From the NCBI GenBank assembly GCA_021018815.1, contig JAITYX010000004.1, forward strand, positions 2,481,501-2,545,500: a stretch of DNA of 64,000 nucleotides. Reading direction: 5' to 3'. The stretch is from Talinum fruticosum (taxonomy: Eukaryota; Streptophyta; Magnoliopsida; Caryophyllales; Talinaceae). This document shows, one piece after another, positions 23,401-36,015 of the stretch. Numbering within the stretch: the stretch's first letter is position 1; each line of letters opens with the position of its first letter. The position numbers and the translations under genes were made by a program. A model generated the notes under the pieces. It saw nothing but the letters and a program-made list of their open reading frames with translations, was not told the origin of the DNA and did not search any database.

Positions 23401-25208
23401 TAAATTAGGGTAACATCAATAATGCCATTTACTTGACACAAGAACAAAGAGGTCTCATTAAATTAAAGCTCTCCCTTTAATTTCTTCCCCTAATTTATGT
23501 ACTTGTGATTATATTATCTTATTGCTGTAGGAAAACAACGTTCTGATGAATTCAGTTATGAAGAAAGTGCCAATACTCTTCGAGTTTCGCAGACAAGTCT
23601 AGTCTTGTGTGCTATAACACAACAGATTACAAATGAAAAAGAAGGGTACATGAGGCTAAACGTTCCTGATCCAACTCCAGAATAGCTATTGCTAAAGATT
23701 TAATTTAAAGAGACTTATTTGTGCTCATGTCATCTAAAAGAAATGAGATGATCTCTATTTCTTACAACAGGTTACAGGTAGTCATCTATTTCTTCCAACA
23801 TAAAACAAACATACATATATCAGAAACACGACAATTGAAAAACCTAAAAGAAATGAAAGTTCTAAAGGCTCTAACCAATTTTTTTAATTAGCCACCATAT
23901 GCTGATCTAAGGACTATGAATTAAAATACTTGTTCATCAATGAGCTGCTAAACTATTTTCAAATAAAAGGACCAATATTTGAGAGGAATGTTGATACCTA
24001 TCAGGGGTTTCCATTAATTATGTCGCCCCAAGTAACCAAGTCATGTACCTCTCACTTCTAAGAAGCTGTGTCATCTACACATGACCTGCACAAAACCACA
24101 AAATCCCACTATTTCTTTTTATTAGGTTGCAATCACATCATGCCTACCTGAATTAATAAGATATATGTACCACTTATTCCAAAGATGAATCATAGCAAGG
24201 AATAATTGATGTTGAAAATTAAATATCATCCTATGCAGGGCAAAATTCAATGTATTTCACATGTGGGGAAACACTAGAACTGCTCTGTGCACAAAATTAA
24301 CTAAACTAAGAATATCAAAAGCTACCCTTGTCTTTTTTATTCCACTGATTATAGACATTCCAGTCAAGTCAAGCATCATGAATCAACTAAAAGTGAAGGA
24401 AGGTCATATGATAATAAGTTTGGGCCATATAATACATCGTAATTATATTGAAGCTAATTACAAAACCCAATATAGATCATGAGATAACCAGATAAAAACA
24501 CATTCAGCAAGTAATAAAGCACAAACACAGGTTAGGTTAAGAATAGCTGTCGATCGAGGCCCACCGCTCTTCAATACAGACACAATCAAACCTTTCATTT
24601 TCTCAGAATCCTTAACTTCCAATTTCTATGGTTTGTTTAGTTACTGAAAAAATGAGCAGTCTGTGCAAGCTCCGAATAGATAGTTGACATGTAAGACTCG
24701 AAAAGTTGAAACTACTTATGGAATTCACATCCTGTAGTTTTTCCAAGTTATATGACAATTAACTGTTCATCAAAATCAAGTCCAAAGAAGTTTCAGGGAT
24801 AAAAAATAAAAAGATCAAGATTTGTAATGACCCAGTGAAGATATGGCATAATAGAGTTAGATCCAACCCATTATTTTCTATCATTTTCACTCACGGAGAG
24901 ATTTTCATAAAGACTAACATCTATAACGCAAAAAATAAAAGAATAGATGAAATGAAAGCACAATATTGTGAATCGCTTTGACCTTCATAATAATAGCCTA
25001 GCTAGCACAAATTACAGTATCCAGGAAAGTATATAACTCATCTTGTTCATCCATTTCGCGTCAATTATCATGGCATTCCACCCTAAATGTTGTTCTATGT
25101 ATGACTCAAATCAAACATATCTCACAAAAAGAAAACAAATTAATCAAAGGTGCACAACTAGTTATATACAGATAATATTATGCTACATTGATCTCGTTAA
25201 TTACATAC
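20405..25208. other. Low-repeat stretch, probably the downstream/intronic part of the MIR156 primary transcript
   Basis: Unlike the surrounding intergenic DNA, this stretch shows few TE signatures and a steadier base composition. No ORF encodes a recognisable protein. On the minus strand it follows the MIR156 hairpin, and known MIR156 loci produce multi-kb spliced primary transcripts, so introns and exons of that transcript are the likeliest content. I cannot place the 3' end. Confidence 0.35.
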
Positions 25209-25267
25209 CTGGAGTTTCGACCTCGAACATTAATCTTGGCATATTCTCGAAGGCGAAGAAGGATAAG
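25209..25267 (-). ncRNA. Candidate downstream exon of the MIR156 primary transcript
   Basis: On the minus strand a pyrimidine-rich CTTCCTTTAG acceptor precedes a 59-nt GC-balanced block that ends CTCCAG before a GTATGT donor. Its strand matches MIR156, about 660 bp downstream of the hairpin. It has no coding sense. Splice use is inferred. Confidence 0.4.
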
Positions 25268-25921
25268 CTAAAGGAAGAAAAGAGTCAGTAATATCACATG
25301 CAAAATATAGATATTTCAAGCATTCAAGAAAGAGGGAGATTGAAACCCTGGAAAATTAAACAACAAAATTAAGTTATGATGATGATGATTATTCATGAGA
25401 ATACCCATCAAATAGATTTTAAATTCAAGGCGGCGGGGACCAATTCCAGGAGTGTATGAATGCTCTACATCGCATGCGCATAAATTAACGGGAAATCAAA
25501 AGGGATGATCAAATAAAATCAAATTACTCAACTGCAGAGAAGAAAGAGGGTTTTTTTTATGGGGTAGATAAGCTAGGTTTATATGAGATGATTAGCATGG
25601 TCCTGTGTTTTAGTAAACAGTGTTCTTAAATAAATAAATAAATTCTCTGTACCCTCAAAAGTCACAAATCCCACCATATCCAAAAAACAAAATTTTAAAA
25701 AAACACCAGAAATCAAAGCATCATGAACTATTTTTCAAAAAAAATATAGAAAATGATGATGACATTGTTAATCAGCAACCCAAAATCTTTCAAACAAAAA
25801 AGAAAAAAATTGGGAAAATGGGTTGAGAGAACTGGTAATAAGAAGTGAATGAAGCAATACAATGGGGACATTAATGGAGGAGAGAGAACTGGGCCGGGGG
25901 AGGGGGATGGAGGAAGGTTTA

Positions 25922-26050
25922 GGGGGAAGCTGACAGAAAGAGCAGTGAGCACACAAAAGGAATAGTATACGGCGTTGAACTAGCTGAGTAATCTGATTTC
26001 TGGTATACAATTTCAGCCTTTGTGTGCTCACTCTCTTCTGTCAATTTCTC
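25922..26050 (-). ncRNA. MIR156: MIR156 precursor hairpin
   Basis: The 5' arm on the minus strand contains TGACAGAAGAGAGTGAGCAC (26043-26024), identical to plant miR156. The 3' arm contains the matching star sequence GCTCACTGCTCTTTCTGTCAGC (first 20 bases shown run 25950-25931; full star 25950-25929). Conserved MIR156a-like features flank the mature strand: CACAAAGGC after miR156 and TTTTGTGTG before the star. The terminal part is a long loop with the paired GTATAC/GTATAC blocks. miR156 guides cleavage and repression of SPL transcription factor mRNAs and controls juvenile-to-adult phase change. The strand is set by miR156 being in the 5' arm; the other strand would place it in the 3' arm, unlike all known MIR156 genes. 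A purine/pyrimidine-rich leader (26160-26600) lies upstream. Confidence 0.95.
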
Positions 26051-26395
26051 TCTCCTCCCACGCACCCACCCCAACACAACGCTCAAAATTAATTTTACCG
26101 AATTAGGAAACCGAACCACCTCCCAGATATTTCTTCTTGCGCTCAGAATCAGATCCATCTCTTCGACTTCGCCTCCACTCTATCTGCAGTAGTACTAGTA
26201 TTACTACTAGCTGTCCAATTCGGAGGATTCTAATTTAGGGTTTAATTTGCACTTGGGAGGAACGAACTGATTCGTAACAGAAATGGAGGACAGAGAATCG
26301 GAGCATGCTGATGAAAACAATGGCGGTTGATGCGACCTTCCATCAATCAATCGCCACTGCTTCGGTTCGATATATCGAACAGTGTTCGCCGGAAG

Positions 26396-26620
26396 AGAGA
26401 GAGAGAGAGAGAAGGGAAGGGAGGGGCGAAGCAGTCGAGGAGAGAGAATTGGTGCGGGTGGGGGAAGCAGCAAGTTGATCGATGGGTTCCTTTCTTATCA
26501 ATCACAAAGCGAGCGAGTGAGTGGGGGTGGGGGTGGGGATCGCTTTGTCGGGTCGGAGTCGGGCTGGGTTAGTACCCCAGTCCAGAGAGAGAGAGAGAGT
26601 CCATTGGCTGTATATGGGAG
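26396..26620 (-). promoter_or_regulatory. Probable transcription start region and CT-rich leader of MIR156
   Basis: On the minus strand a TATA-like CCATATACA (about 26609-26617) is followed by a (CT)n run (26586-26599), C-rich direct repeats (26519-26538) and a second (CT)n run (26396-26412). This arrangement is typical of plant 5'UTRs. Distance to the hairpin is about 550 bp. Confidence 0.45.
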
Positions 26621-26719
26621 ATGGGGGGGACTTGGGGGTGTGGGACTCATAAAACCCCTATCCCTTGCTTTTCTCTTTGTTTTTTCTCTCTTTTTACCGA
26701 CTACTCTCCAAAACTAGTC

Positions 26720-29010
26720 ATGATAAGTGATAAACCCCCCCGTCGTCACAGTGTCAATGGCTCAACTCTCTTCTATTGGCTTAGAATTAGGGTTGAATGT
26801 GCTTCATAGGCTATGACTGGCTCCACCGTCTTTCTGACCTCTACAGTCGATAAGATAATATTTTCTTCAAAAACGACAACATCCGTGCTGTATAATTATG
26901 ACACATTATTCTAACTTTTTACACGCAAGTTGATTGAATTTTGTCGACCTTTTGTTAAAGAACCTGATCGTAATTTAGTGGTAACCATAGAGATACTGGG
27001 CGATGAAAAAGACAGAAAGAAAAAATCATATATATAACTCTCTTAATAATTCTTCTTGACTCTTTGTCAATTATAAGCCTCGATTCATTCTCAGTACTAT
27101 ATACTTGTAGTTAGCCAAGCAAATTTTTCGTTAAACAAAGTTAGTCTTTTTAAATGAAAGAGTTATTGTGTGTCCTCTTTGTAGCCCTACTACAATTTTT
27201 GTTGCCTTAATTGGTGTGCCTAACTAAGTGTGACTAATAAATTGGACTATATTTTTTTATTTTCTTTTCTAGAAGAGTTTGACCACCTCCACAAGAAGGG
27301 GAAAAAAGGGATGCTCCTCAATGCTTAGTACATAATATTTATAATATCTGCATGATATTAAGTCGAACAAATACAATATCTTCTCTGTATTTACTGAAGT
27401 CTTTAAATTTATTTAGAAGTTATTAAAAAAAAGAAAAACCTCAAATATAAACAAACATTATACTACTATATGTATAAATTGTTGTAATAAATCAATTTTT
27501 AAAATATTTTATGTGATGATAAGAATAATAAATAAAAAGTATTTGGTAATTTAAAAAAAAAAAAAGTAGTGGCGGTACATTTGATAGGTAGGTTAGAAAA
27601 AGTTACGCCAAATTTGATTATTCCTTTTCGAGGTACTCTCCAAATGGAAAGGACACTTGCTTTTTATTTTCTTTTTATATTTTTTTATTTTGTTGTTGTG
27701 AATTTCGGTGGCGGGGACCGATTGCTAGGTTGCTTTTACTGCCTTCAATTTGCTTCTCTCTCTCTCGCTCTCTCTATCTCTCTCTCTCTTTCCCCTTTGG
27801 GTAAGAGTGAGGACAGCCAGTACCACTCTGCCACCTCAACCAACCCCAAAAATACCATTCCAATTTTAATATTTTTAAATTTTAAAAATAAACTCATTGG
27901 CTAACTCTTCTATATTTTTTATTAGGGAATAATAAAAAAAATTAAGGATTCATTTAAAATTCAATCCTATTTAGCTATAATCTCTCTTGCTCCAAGGTAT
28001 TCCAATTAAAACAAGTATTTATTTGCTCTAGAATTAGGGACCATTTAGTTGAAATTAATTAGTTTTTTCTTAATTTAGATGGTTTTTTATTAATAAATTT
28101 CTTGAAAAAGGCATTCCAAATTTATCTTATAACTTTATAAAGAAATAAAGAGATAAATGAATACAAGAATCTATACATCTATTAACTTAATTTGAAAATA
28201 AAATTCTTTGTCAGTCACCAATTGCCTAAAATGAAAAGTTCCCCACATCTCAAAACAAAAAAAATAAATATATTTTCACATTAAATTTTAATCCAACTAA
28301 CAATCTTTAGTTAAATCGAATTTACACGAACCGTTACCTAAGGCCCTGTTAAGCAAAATAAATTATTCGAGCAATGAATAGAGTTGTTTGTGTAGTATAT
28401 AGGTGTTTAGGTAGCAAATAACTGTTAGATTTTAGGTATTAGTGGATAATCGTTGAACGGTTGAATAAGTTGATTGTTGTAAATTAACATAAAAGGATAT
28501 AAATAATTTACCATAATACCATCCGTAAAAACATGGCAGTTGATTGTATTATTAAACTAGGATGTATTATTAGGTCTACAATTACCTTTACATCCTTCCC
28601 TTCACAAGAGTTCTCATATATACCAACTAACGATTGAAAAATGCTTATGAACATGTTGTATTTACCCGTCTAACCGAAAGTTTAAAGTTTGAAATCCTAT
28701 CATTTGTAAGTAAGAGATTTCCCACTCATTAACCTGTCCACCTTTACAAGTCATTATTTATCCTTATTTACTTTATAAAATCCTATTAGATTAAGCATGA
28801 CTTTTAGAAAAATCTTTAAGGTTATGGTTATAACAAAATTGTTGACCACCAATAAGTCTAAAAGTAGACAAATGGACGGAGGGGGTAATGGCAGCACATC
28901 AAGTTCTGCAGGAGGCTGCTATTTACCGTTTTCCTAACGGTGAGCTCTATATTTTTGTTTGTTATGGAAATTATATTTAATGGTGTCTTTTTTACTGTTC
29001 TCAAATTTTA
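26720..29010. other. AT-rich intergenic stretch, no gene recognised
   Basis: Upstream flank of MIR156. Contains a CT microsatellite at about 27756-27790 in a slightly GC-richer patch (27690-27830) with no coding sense, and a GGCCCTGTT motif near 28342 that resembles a hAT-type MITE end without a clear partner. Confidence 0.4.
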
Positions 29011-29266
29011 CTTCTTTTATTTCAAATTATATGTGACTTTAATAAATTTTTTTATTTTATAATATTTGTTAATTTTTTAATGAATAATTTATCAATTTTT
29101 TCTTTATTAATTGCTTTATTTCTCTACTTTTCTCATTAATTTTCTTCATTTCTAATTATTCATCTTGGGATAACTTGGTTTTTAACATAAATTTTGTCAT
29201 AAATTTGGTGTTTTCTTAGTACTCTCTCGTAATTTTAAAACTATAAATATTTTGAAACGGATGGAG
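29011..29266. mobile_element. Stowaway-like MITE (256 bp)
   Basis: The right terminus, read inward, is CTCCATCCGTTTCAAAATAT; the left is CTTCTTTTATTTCAAATTAT. TA flanks both ends (29009-29010, 29267-29268). The interior is collinear with the reverse complement of the 15172-15441 copy (TTATTAATTG, TTTTCATT, GATAACTTGG, TTTCTTAGTA). Confidence 0.7.
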
Positions 29267-30413
29267 TATTATATTAATTATTTTTTAAGGGTGTGCACTT
29301 TAATAATTTTATGAATTTTTGAGGACTTTTACACATAAATTTAACATTTTTTTCTGTAGCAAATTGAACATAAAGTAGCTCCGCCACTAGTTATGGTGTA
29401 ATGTTATTGAAGTCAACGTGTACCTAATATGAAACTACTCCCTAATTGCTACTACTATTATTACTAGTGTGGCTCCTACTTTGGTGGAATCTGATAAGAT
29501 TTAAATGTATGCAACTTTATCCATATAAATATCTTTAACAGTATAGATTGATTGACTTACATTCCGGGAGTTGAAAAACATTAGACATAAAATATTACCT
29601 CTACTATGCTAATTAATGGTCCTCTTTGCTTGCAACAATTATTTGGGAAAAAAGATATGTTAGGGGGATTTAATTGTTTTGAATTCGTCAAAATAGTTAA
29701 AGGGAGTGCCCCCAAAAAGCTCTATTTAATTATTTGATTGGGTCAAAAAGCTAATTGGATTGTTTGATAAAGAGCTTTTTGGGATAGCTTTTTGACAAAA
29801 AACTCTTTTACAAAGCTTTTGGAAGAGCTTATTGTAATTCATATGTGAAGTTACTATATTACCCTTCACATTTTGGTAAAATTATGCTCATTACCATTGA
29901 AATTACACTTATGTATAAGATTTTTTTAATTCATATTTTTTTCACTTTTCGAACAATAGTAAAGGATGAATATGAATATTTAAGTTAATTTTTTTATTTT
30001 AATATTTTTGATATTTTAACAAGTAATTTAGTCTATCATAATAAATAAATAATTTTTTCACATAAATGTCAAATATATTATTAAAAATAAACTTCAAAAA
30101 GATATACATAATTAAAATTGTGTAGAAGGTATAAATATAATTATATATATCATATTATTCTTAATTAATGTTGAGAAGGAATATGAATATGGAATAAAAA
30201 TAATTATAATGTATAAAATAACTAATGAAATTAAGTTATGGGCATAAATGAAATTTCACCAAACAATTTTGTTAGAAACAACTAATTTTACGAAACACTT
30301 TTTCCTTAAACAGTTAACGCAAATAATTAAGTCGAACATTTAATACAAACAGTTAACAAATAATATAAACGAGTTAACGAGTTAACGGTTTATTGCCAAA
30401 TAGGGTCAAAGTA
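29267..30413. other. AT-rich stretch with DNA-transposon debris
   Basis: A hAT-type end (AGCTCCGCCACTAG, 29380-29393) survives just right of the MITE. The part at about 30238-30400 is a diverged direct copy of 30799-30962, from ATAAATGAAATTTCACCAAA to the TTGCCAAA terminus, so a second and more decayed copy of the next element ends here. Confidence 0.5.
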
Positions 30414-30551
30414 GTGTTTGGTTAGACAATTGTTTGAAAGAGTTGTTTGGCTCCAAACAACTCTTCCCATTAGCCTTTTGGGAAGAACTGTTTATAAAAA
30501 TGACACATTAGCTCAAAATTTAGGAGAAATTACACCATATGCCACTAACCT

Positions 30552-30616
<65 letters not shown>

Positions 30617-30962
30617 TACTACTACTACTACTACTTCTTGATATTATTTTTTGTTTAAATTGAATATAATAAATATTATATTAGGTAGAAAATGAATATA
30701 AATATTGTAAAAATAGTAAGAAAATAAAGTTTTATAAATGAAGATAATTTGTATACATAACATAATATATATATTTATTTAAAAGATAACTTAAACATAA
30801 GAGTATAAATGAAATTTCACCAAATATTTTTTCCCCAAATAGTTAATTTAATCAAACACATTTTCAAGAAATAACTAATTCAAACAGTTAATAACAAATA
30901 ACTAATTCAAATAATTAATATCAAACAATTGATACAAATAGTTAACACCTATTTGCCAAACA
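30414..30962. mobile_element. Non-autonomous DNA element (hAT-like MITE, about 550 bp)
   Basis: Left end GTGTTTGGTTAGACAATTG and right end, read inward, CTTGTTTGGCAAATAGGTG form imperfect inverted repeats of the TGTTTGG type. The interior has no coding capacity; a leucine-rich frame at 30418-30663 is only the translated microsatellite. Its 3' 160 bp recur at 30238-30400. Confidence 0.5.
30551..30635 (+). repeat. Compound microsatellite (TTTA)n(TTA)n(CTA)n
   Basis: Three successive simple repeats grade into one another, consistent with slippage plus point mutation of one ancestral tract. Confidence 0.95.
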
Positions 30963-33242
30963 AGACTAATATTTGTATACTTTTAAATAATCCTATATTT
31001 TTTACAATAACTATATTTCCTAAGTGAATGTCTGTCAACTTAATCTGATAAAGCCTCTAAAATTTATTTCCCAGAATTTACACCTTATGCACCAAGACAA
31101 AAAAAAATTATATAGGGTTTTCAAAATTTGATGAAATGGAGTATTGGTTTATTAATTTCATGGGAAGCAGAGAGACCACGCTTTGATCATTTAAATTAAA
31201 AGTAAAAAATAAAACTCATCACCCCTAGTCCAGTCCCTACAATATAATTGCATCCAGGCCGAGATCTCCTTAATGGGGAGATGAACCACCCTATAACAAA
31301 TTAATTCGACCTCTTATTTTATTTTTTTCTCCTTTTAGGTCTTTCACATTCAGTTTATTTCTTATTTTTTTCAAAATGTTTCTTAACCAAGAGTTTTTCC
31401 ACTAATAGTTGACAATAATTTTTTTAAAAATTCCACAAATAGCATATAAAATCAAAAGGGGAGATTTTATGGATGAACTTTACTGCTTACTGAAATTAAA
31501 TTTTACCCCCCAAAAAAGAAAAAAGAACAAAGAAAGAAAGCTTCAATTAAAAGTAAAAATAAACTTTACTAATGAATATTGTTCCCTTGCTTCCACAGGA
31601 AAAGAGAGTAGTAGCTATCATATTGTAGTATCGTTGTCCATGGTAGTTTTATCTGTCAATATAAAAAGTACACTCTATTTAATACCTATGTAGGTGTCGA
31701 GGAAGGGTTTGTGGAAGACAATTGTACTATTGACTTACATTCAAACTATTAAAGATAAGTGTGATTGAGTGAGATAAGTCTATATAAGGATGTTTTGGGA
31801 TGAAACTCAAATAATATCGGCCTTTAACTATTTTCATTTATAATGACAATATACGGGTTTATTAAAGGGGACTGAAGATTAGATATTGTGGTATATGATA
31901 TTCGCTAAATAAAGGGTTAATCATAAGTTGGAGCAGTGGCGAAAGATTTATGAGTACGAAAATTGTAGATTGAGCATGTCAAATGTTGCTTACTTATAAG
32001 AGTGAGACGGAAAGGTAACATATGAATATTTTTAAAGTGTTATATGATAAGAATATCATAATAGAATAAAATGAATAAATTTTTATCTTGTAACTGGGAT
32101 CGTAATAATCGCAACTAGTAAGCCCAAGCAAGATTGAAAAAACAAGAGAAGTATACGGCAATGGGAACCAAAAGACGTACTCAAAATAGACGCGATAGGT
32201 GCAAGGTCGTGGCCTCCAAAATTCTTAAGAGTAGTAGAACAAAGAAAAAACGCCAAAAACATTCGTAACAAAATTAGGGAATACGAACTAGTTGTAGCTA
32301 ATTAGACCACCCTAAGTTTTAGGCTTGTATGTAAACCTCATAGGTGAGGTACCTTTCTTCATACTCACCTAGTTAAAAATACCTTTCTTCTTAATTTTTT
32401 AAAAAATATTTCTCATTTCAAGAAATTTATATTCAAATAAGAAATTAGAGATAAATATTAAAAGACAATCAATCACCAGTTTCACTGAAAGAAGATCACA
32501 TCTAATAAATAATAAAAAACATCATCGACAAAGATCAAGTGAGTCAGCTTGAATTTTTCACATCTTGGTTGAAAATTAAAGTTGGGATTTAGAATCAATA
32601 TGCTCAACTTTCTACTGAGATATTCCATCATGAAGGTAAGCAATGAGACAAAAATATTTTAGTCCTTTTTGGGCTTGAAATGACTTGAGCATAATTCCAC
32701 TTAAATTTTAAACTTTTTTGCTACTTTTGTCATATTATTTTTTCATGCACTTCCTCCACCCTTTTTTCCATGTTTTATTTAATAATTATCACTGTAATTA
32801 CCTAATTTATCAAAAATATTTTTCTATATTCTTGTAATTGATTTTTTTTTTTTTGTAAGGATAAGATTGTGCCTACGTTACATGTCCTGGCTCAATTTAA
32901 ATGTGAATGTAAATTAGATGGTGATGTGGTGTTGTCGGATAAAAAATGTTTCTTTTTTTTTTTATATCAAGTAAATGTTTCTTGTAACTTTCTAATCTGT
33001 GGTTGAATTGTACTGGTTGGGTATACATAGCTCCTATTAGACTTGTTAATTTAGACGTAGGGGCAAAATATGGTCCAATCATAGTTTGGCCAAACAGGTT
33101 CTAAAATCTTGTCCAAGCCCCTAACTTTTTCGGCCAGGGTTTGAGTCGAGTTATCGGATTAAGTCTAAGATCTTCATGTATATGCTAGCTAGTATCGGCT
33201 CCTTTAAATGATTAAATTCTTGAAACAAAACTTTATAAAATA
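30963..33242. other. AT-rich intergenic stretch, no gene recognised
   Basis: Short frames only. A patch at 32090-32270 is less AT-rich, but neither strand gives a recognisable protein. Confidence 0.45.
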
Positions 33243-33491
33243 CTTCATATGACAATATTTGTTATTTTCTAGTTGTAAAGGGACACCAAAAAGTACAAAA
33301 CTTGTATTAAGAAATCAAGTTATCCCAAATTTTATTGAAAATGAACACGGTCAATGAAAAAAGGAGAAAAAAATTAATAAAGATGAAATTAAAAAAGTAG
33401 TTATTAATATGTCATTGGTATTATAGATTTATAGATATTATAAAATGGCAAAAATTAGTTAAAATATCATGTATTGTGAAACTGATGGATG
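33243..33491. mobile_element. Stowaway-like MITE, degenerate termini
   Basis: Collinear with the 15172-15441 copy: AAGTTATCCCAAATTTTATT, GAAAATGAA, AATTAATAAAGA, TTATTAATATGTCATTGG, AAAATTAGTTAAA and a GAAACTGATGGA end. The left inverted repeat (CTTCATATGACAATATTTGT) is decayed. Confidence 0.6.
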
Positions 33492-34988
33492 AAACATAAA
33501 ATCGATTACTAATGAAGTTAAATGTTTTCTATTTTTGATAAAAAAAAAAACAAATGGAATTTGAGTAAAGGAGAAATGGAAGTGACAAGAAGATAAAATA
33601 AATGGAAAATAATTTAGAAAAAAAACAAAAGAAGAAGATGAATGAGTGGTGTGGGGAAGAGAAGGGAAGGGAAGGGAAGGTGGAGGATAATAAAAGGAGT
33701 AAAATTTGATGGCTTGGGAGGAAAGAAGTTGGCATGAAAGTTGCCGTCAAATTTGACCCAGAAAAGTGGAGGACATGGAAAATTTTTTTTAAAAAAAAAA
33801 AAAAAGTACAGAGCAGAAGAAGAAGCAGTCACAGATTTCCAACAAGACAAAATCATCAAAATCTAATGGCCATGGATGGGAAAGACACAGACTCAGACAT
33901 TAATAAGACAATCCAAGCAACAAAACAAAAACGTCCAATCCAATCAACGCTCTTTTTTTATATTTTTTATTACTTATCATTAACCATTAATTATTTTCTA
34001 GCCTCAACTAAATAAATAATATCTTTAAAAAGAAAAACTCCTTTTTACGAGACATAAAATTATTTTCAATTATTCATATGTCATAAAAAAAGTGTCTCCT
34101 TTGACGTTTTATGATTGTCAAAGCAATATTTTGACAATCAATTTTTACTTATATAATTTAGTAAATTCTTATAACTTATACTCGAATAAAAATATTTTAT
34201 GAAATAAATCTAATGATTGTGATTTTATTTTATGAATCAATATATTTATTAAGTTGGCAGTAGCTTAATGTTTGACCTCATTAGTCAAATTAATATAAAC
34301 ATTCTTTTTGGAATGAAGATAGTGTTAATCTTTTTTTAGAAATTTAATTGTTTAAATATTTTTTAAAAAGAGAAAGTAAATATTAACATTTTTTTGAAAA
34401 TACTTGTTAACATTATATTAAAAGTCACATCCCCTAACAAACCCAAAAATAATAAATAAATATATTTATTAAGTTGGTAGTAGCTTAATATTTGAAAATA
34501 GGTCAAAGAATATTACTACCTTATTACTTCCTAGTGGTGGACTGAAGTTCAAATAATTATGTCCCACATTCATAGCCTTGTCAATTTTATTTTATGTATT
34601 TTTTTGACTTGAAATGAAGCTAGTGTTATTACCTAAATTTTATATAACTTAATGTTAAAAAGTTGTTTTTTTAATATTAATTCAGTAATTTTAGCATCAC
34701 TTTATAAATCAATAACTTTTGGCACTATTTTACACTATAAAATACTTTTTAAAGAAATAGCTTTGAATAACTTTGAACTATTAGTATTGCCACTAAGTAT
34801 ATCTGATAAATGGAAACAAATATCTAAATAATTTTTTGTACTAACTTATTATTTTCATAGTTACTTAATTTATCACCATATAATTTATGAATTTTAATTA
34901 TATAACCTTAAATTGCACTTCATATTGTAAAGAAAAACTAGCAAACCTAGATACATTGCAGCCATTGTTAGTTTGTGAATCATCAAAT
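33492..34988. other. AT-rich intergenic stretch, no gene recognised
   Basis: Contains a purine-rich run (33600-33690, with GGGAA repeats) and a repeated 30-bp-scale motif (ATATTTATTAAGTTGGNAGTAG at 34239-34264 and 34459-34484, first 20 bases diagnostic). No gene found. Confidence 0.45.
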
Positions 34989-35003
34989 ATGCTAGACTAC
35001 TAT

Positions 35004-35128
35004 TAACAAGGTTTTGACCTAATGGGTAAGACTAATATCATGAACATATTAGATCATCGGGTTCGATTCTCCCCTCCTTATTGCATTGTATTACCCTTTG
35101 TGACTATTTTACACACAAAAAAAAAAAA
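35004..35128 (+). mobile_element. tRNA-derived SINE
   Basis: The head carries a Pol III A-box-like ACCTAATGGGTAAGA and, 30 bp on, a B box GGTTCGATTCT (35060-35070). A short body follows, then a poly-A tail (35117-35128). The flanks ATGCTAGACTACTAT (34989-35003) and ATACTAGATTACTAG (35129-35143) match at 12 of 15 positions, a decayed target-site duplication. Length of about 125 bp, head, tail and duplication together fit a plant SINE mobilised by LINE machinery. The nearby LINE remnant belongs to that general class, but no direct link can be made. Confidence 0.7.
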
Positions 35129-35264
35129 ATACTAGATTACTAGTAATTTATTTAAGGTGAGAGAATCATACAATTTTATGTAATCTCTGAAAGTATGACC
35201 TAGCAACTACTTTTTTATTTTATTTTTCTAAAAACTCTTTTTCATTTTTGTTTTTTTATCCCAA

Positions 35265-35690
35265 GGGTGTGTTCGGCAATAGCGTTTGAGGTAGTGATTA
35301 GTGTTTTGGAGGATGTAAAACACTACTTATCTAAAAATATAAGTGTTCGGCAAAGTAGTGTTTGACATAGTGAGTAGAGTTTTAGGTAGTGTTTTCGAAA
35401 AGCCTACTCAAAGTAACGTTTTCAAAAACACTACCTAGTGTTTGCACATAATTTCCAAAATTCTCCTTTTTATTTTCTAAAATCTTTTATCAATTATGTC
35501 CTTTTAAGTCATTTTATACAAATCTGCTACTTAAACATATCTACTATTACCGAACACACTTATCTCAAATCACTAGTTGAACATCTAACTACTAACCACT
35601 AGTCAATAACAGCTAATCGCTAATAAAACAGCTAATAACTACTAAAACAACTAACCACTACTAAAACAACTAATTTTACCGAACACGCCA
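35265..35690. mobile_element. MITE with GTGTTCGG terminal inverted repeats (about 425 bp)
   Basis: Left end GGGTGTGTTCGGCAA, right end read inward TGGCGTGTTCGGTAA. Interior motifs TAGTGTTTTGGAGG, AAGTAGTGTTTGACATAG and ACTACTAAAACAACTAA suggest sub-repeats. No coding capacity; no clear target-site duplication. hAT or PIF superfamily cannot be separated. Confidence 0.6.
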
Positions 35691-35799
35691 CAAGTATCTG
35701 TACAAATACATAGCAGTACAATGTACTGTATTTTAGGAAGTATCCCCTCACAACCCGCCCCCAAAACAAATGAAAAACAAAATCATATAGTTAGTGAGA

Positions 35800-36015
35800 G
35801 TGTGGGTGGGAACCCCCTTTGTCCTCTGTAAAACAACAGCTCACTCAGGGGGAGAGAGAGAGAGAGAGGGGGCCCAGGCGAGAGAACCGCCGCCCATGTG
35901 GGCCACCTCACGCCGGATGAGGGGGCGAGTTCGAGTGGCCCACATCCACAGTGGAGGCGCCGTACGGCACCGGCAAATAAGAGGATGTGTATGCTAGGGT
36001 TCTGCCGGCCTTTGG
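35800..36015 (+). other. GC-rich, first-exon-like block ending in a strong splice donor
   Basis: An isolated GC-rich block with a (GA)n run (35851-35868) and a CTAGGGTT telo-box-like motif ends CTTTGG before GTGAGTAA at 36016, a near-consensus donor. This looks like a 5'UTR exon of a plus-strand transcript, but I find no coding exon in the following 6 kb. It could be a non-coding transcript, a relic promoter or captured DNA. Confidence 0.35.

Noticed and set aside
25728..26031. ORFs around the miR156 star strand
   Set aside because: Proline/serine-rich frames from pyrimidine-rich leader; only frames starting upstream of the hairpin are worth considering as peptides.
30418..30663. ORF with a long leucine run
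   Set aside because: Translation of the (TTTA)n(TTA)n microsatellite in a MITE.
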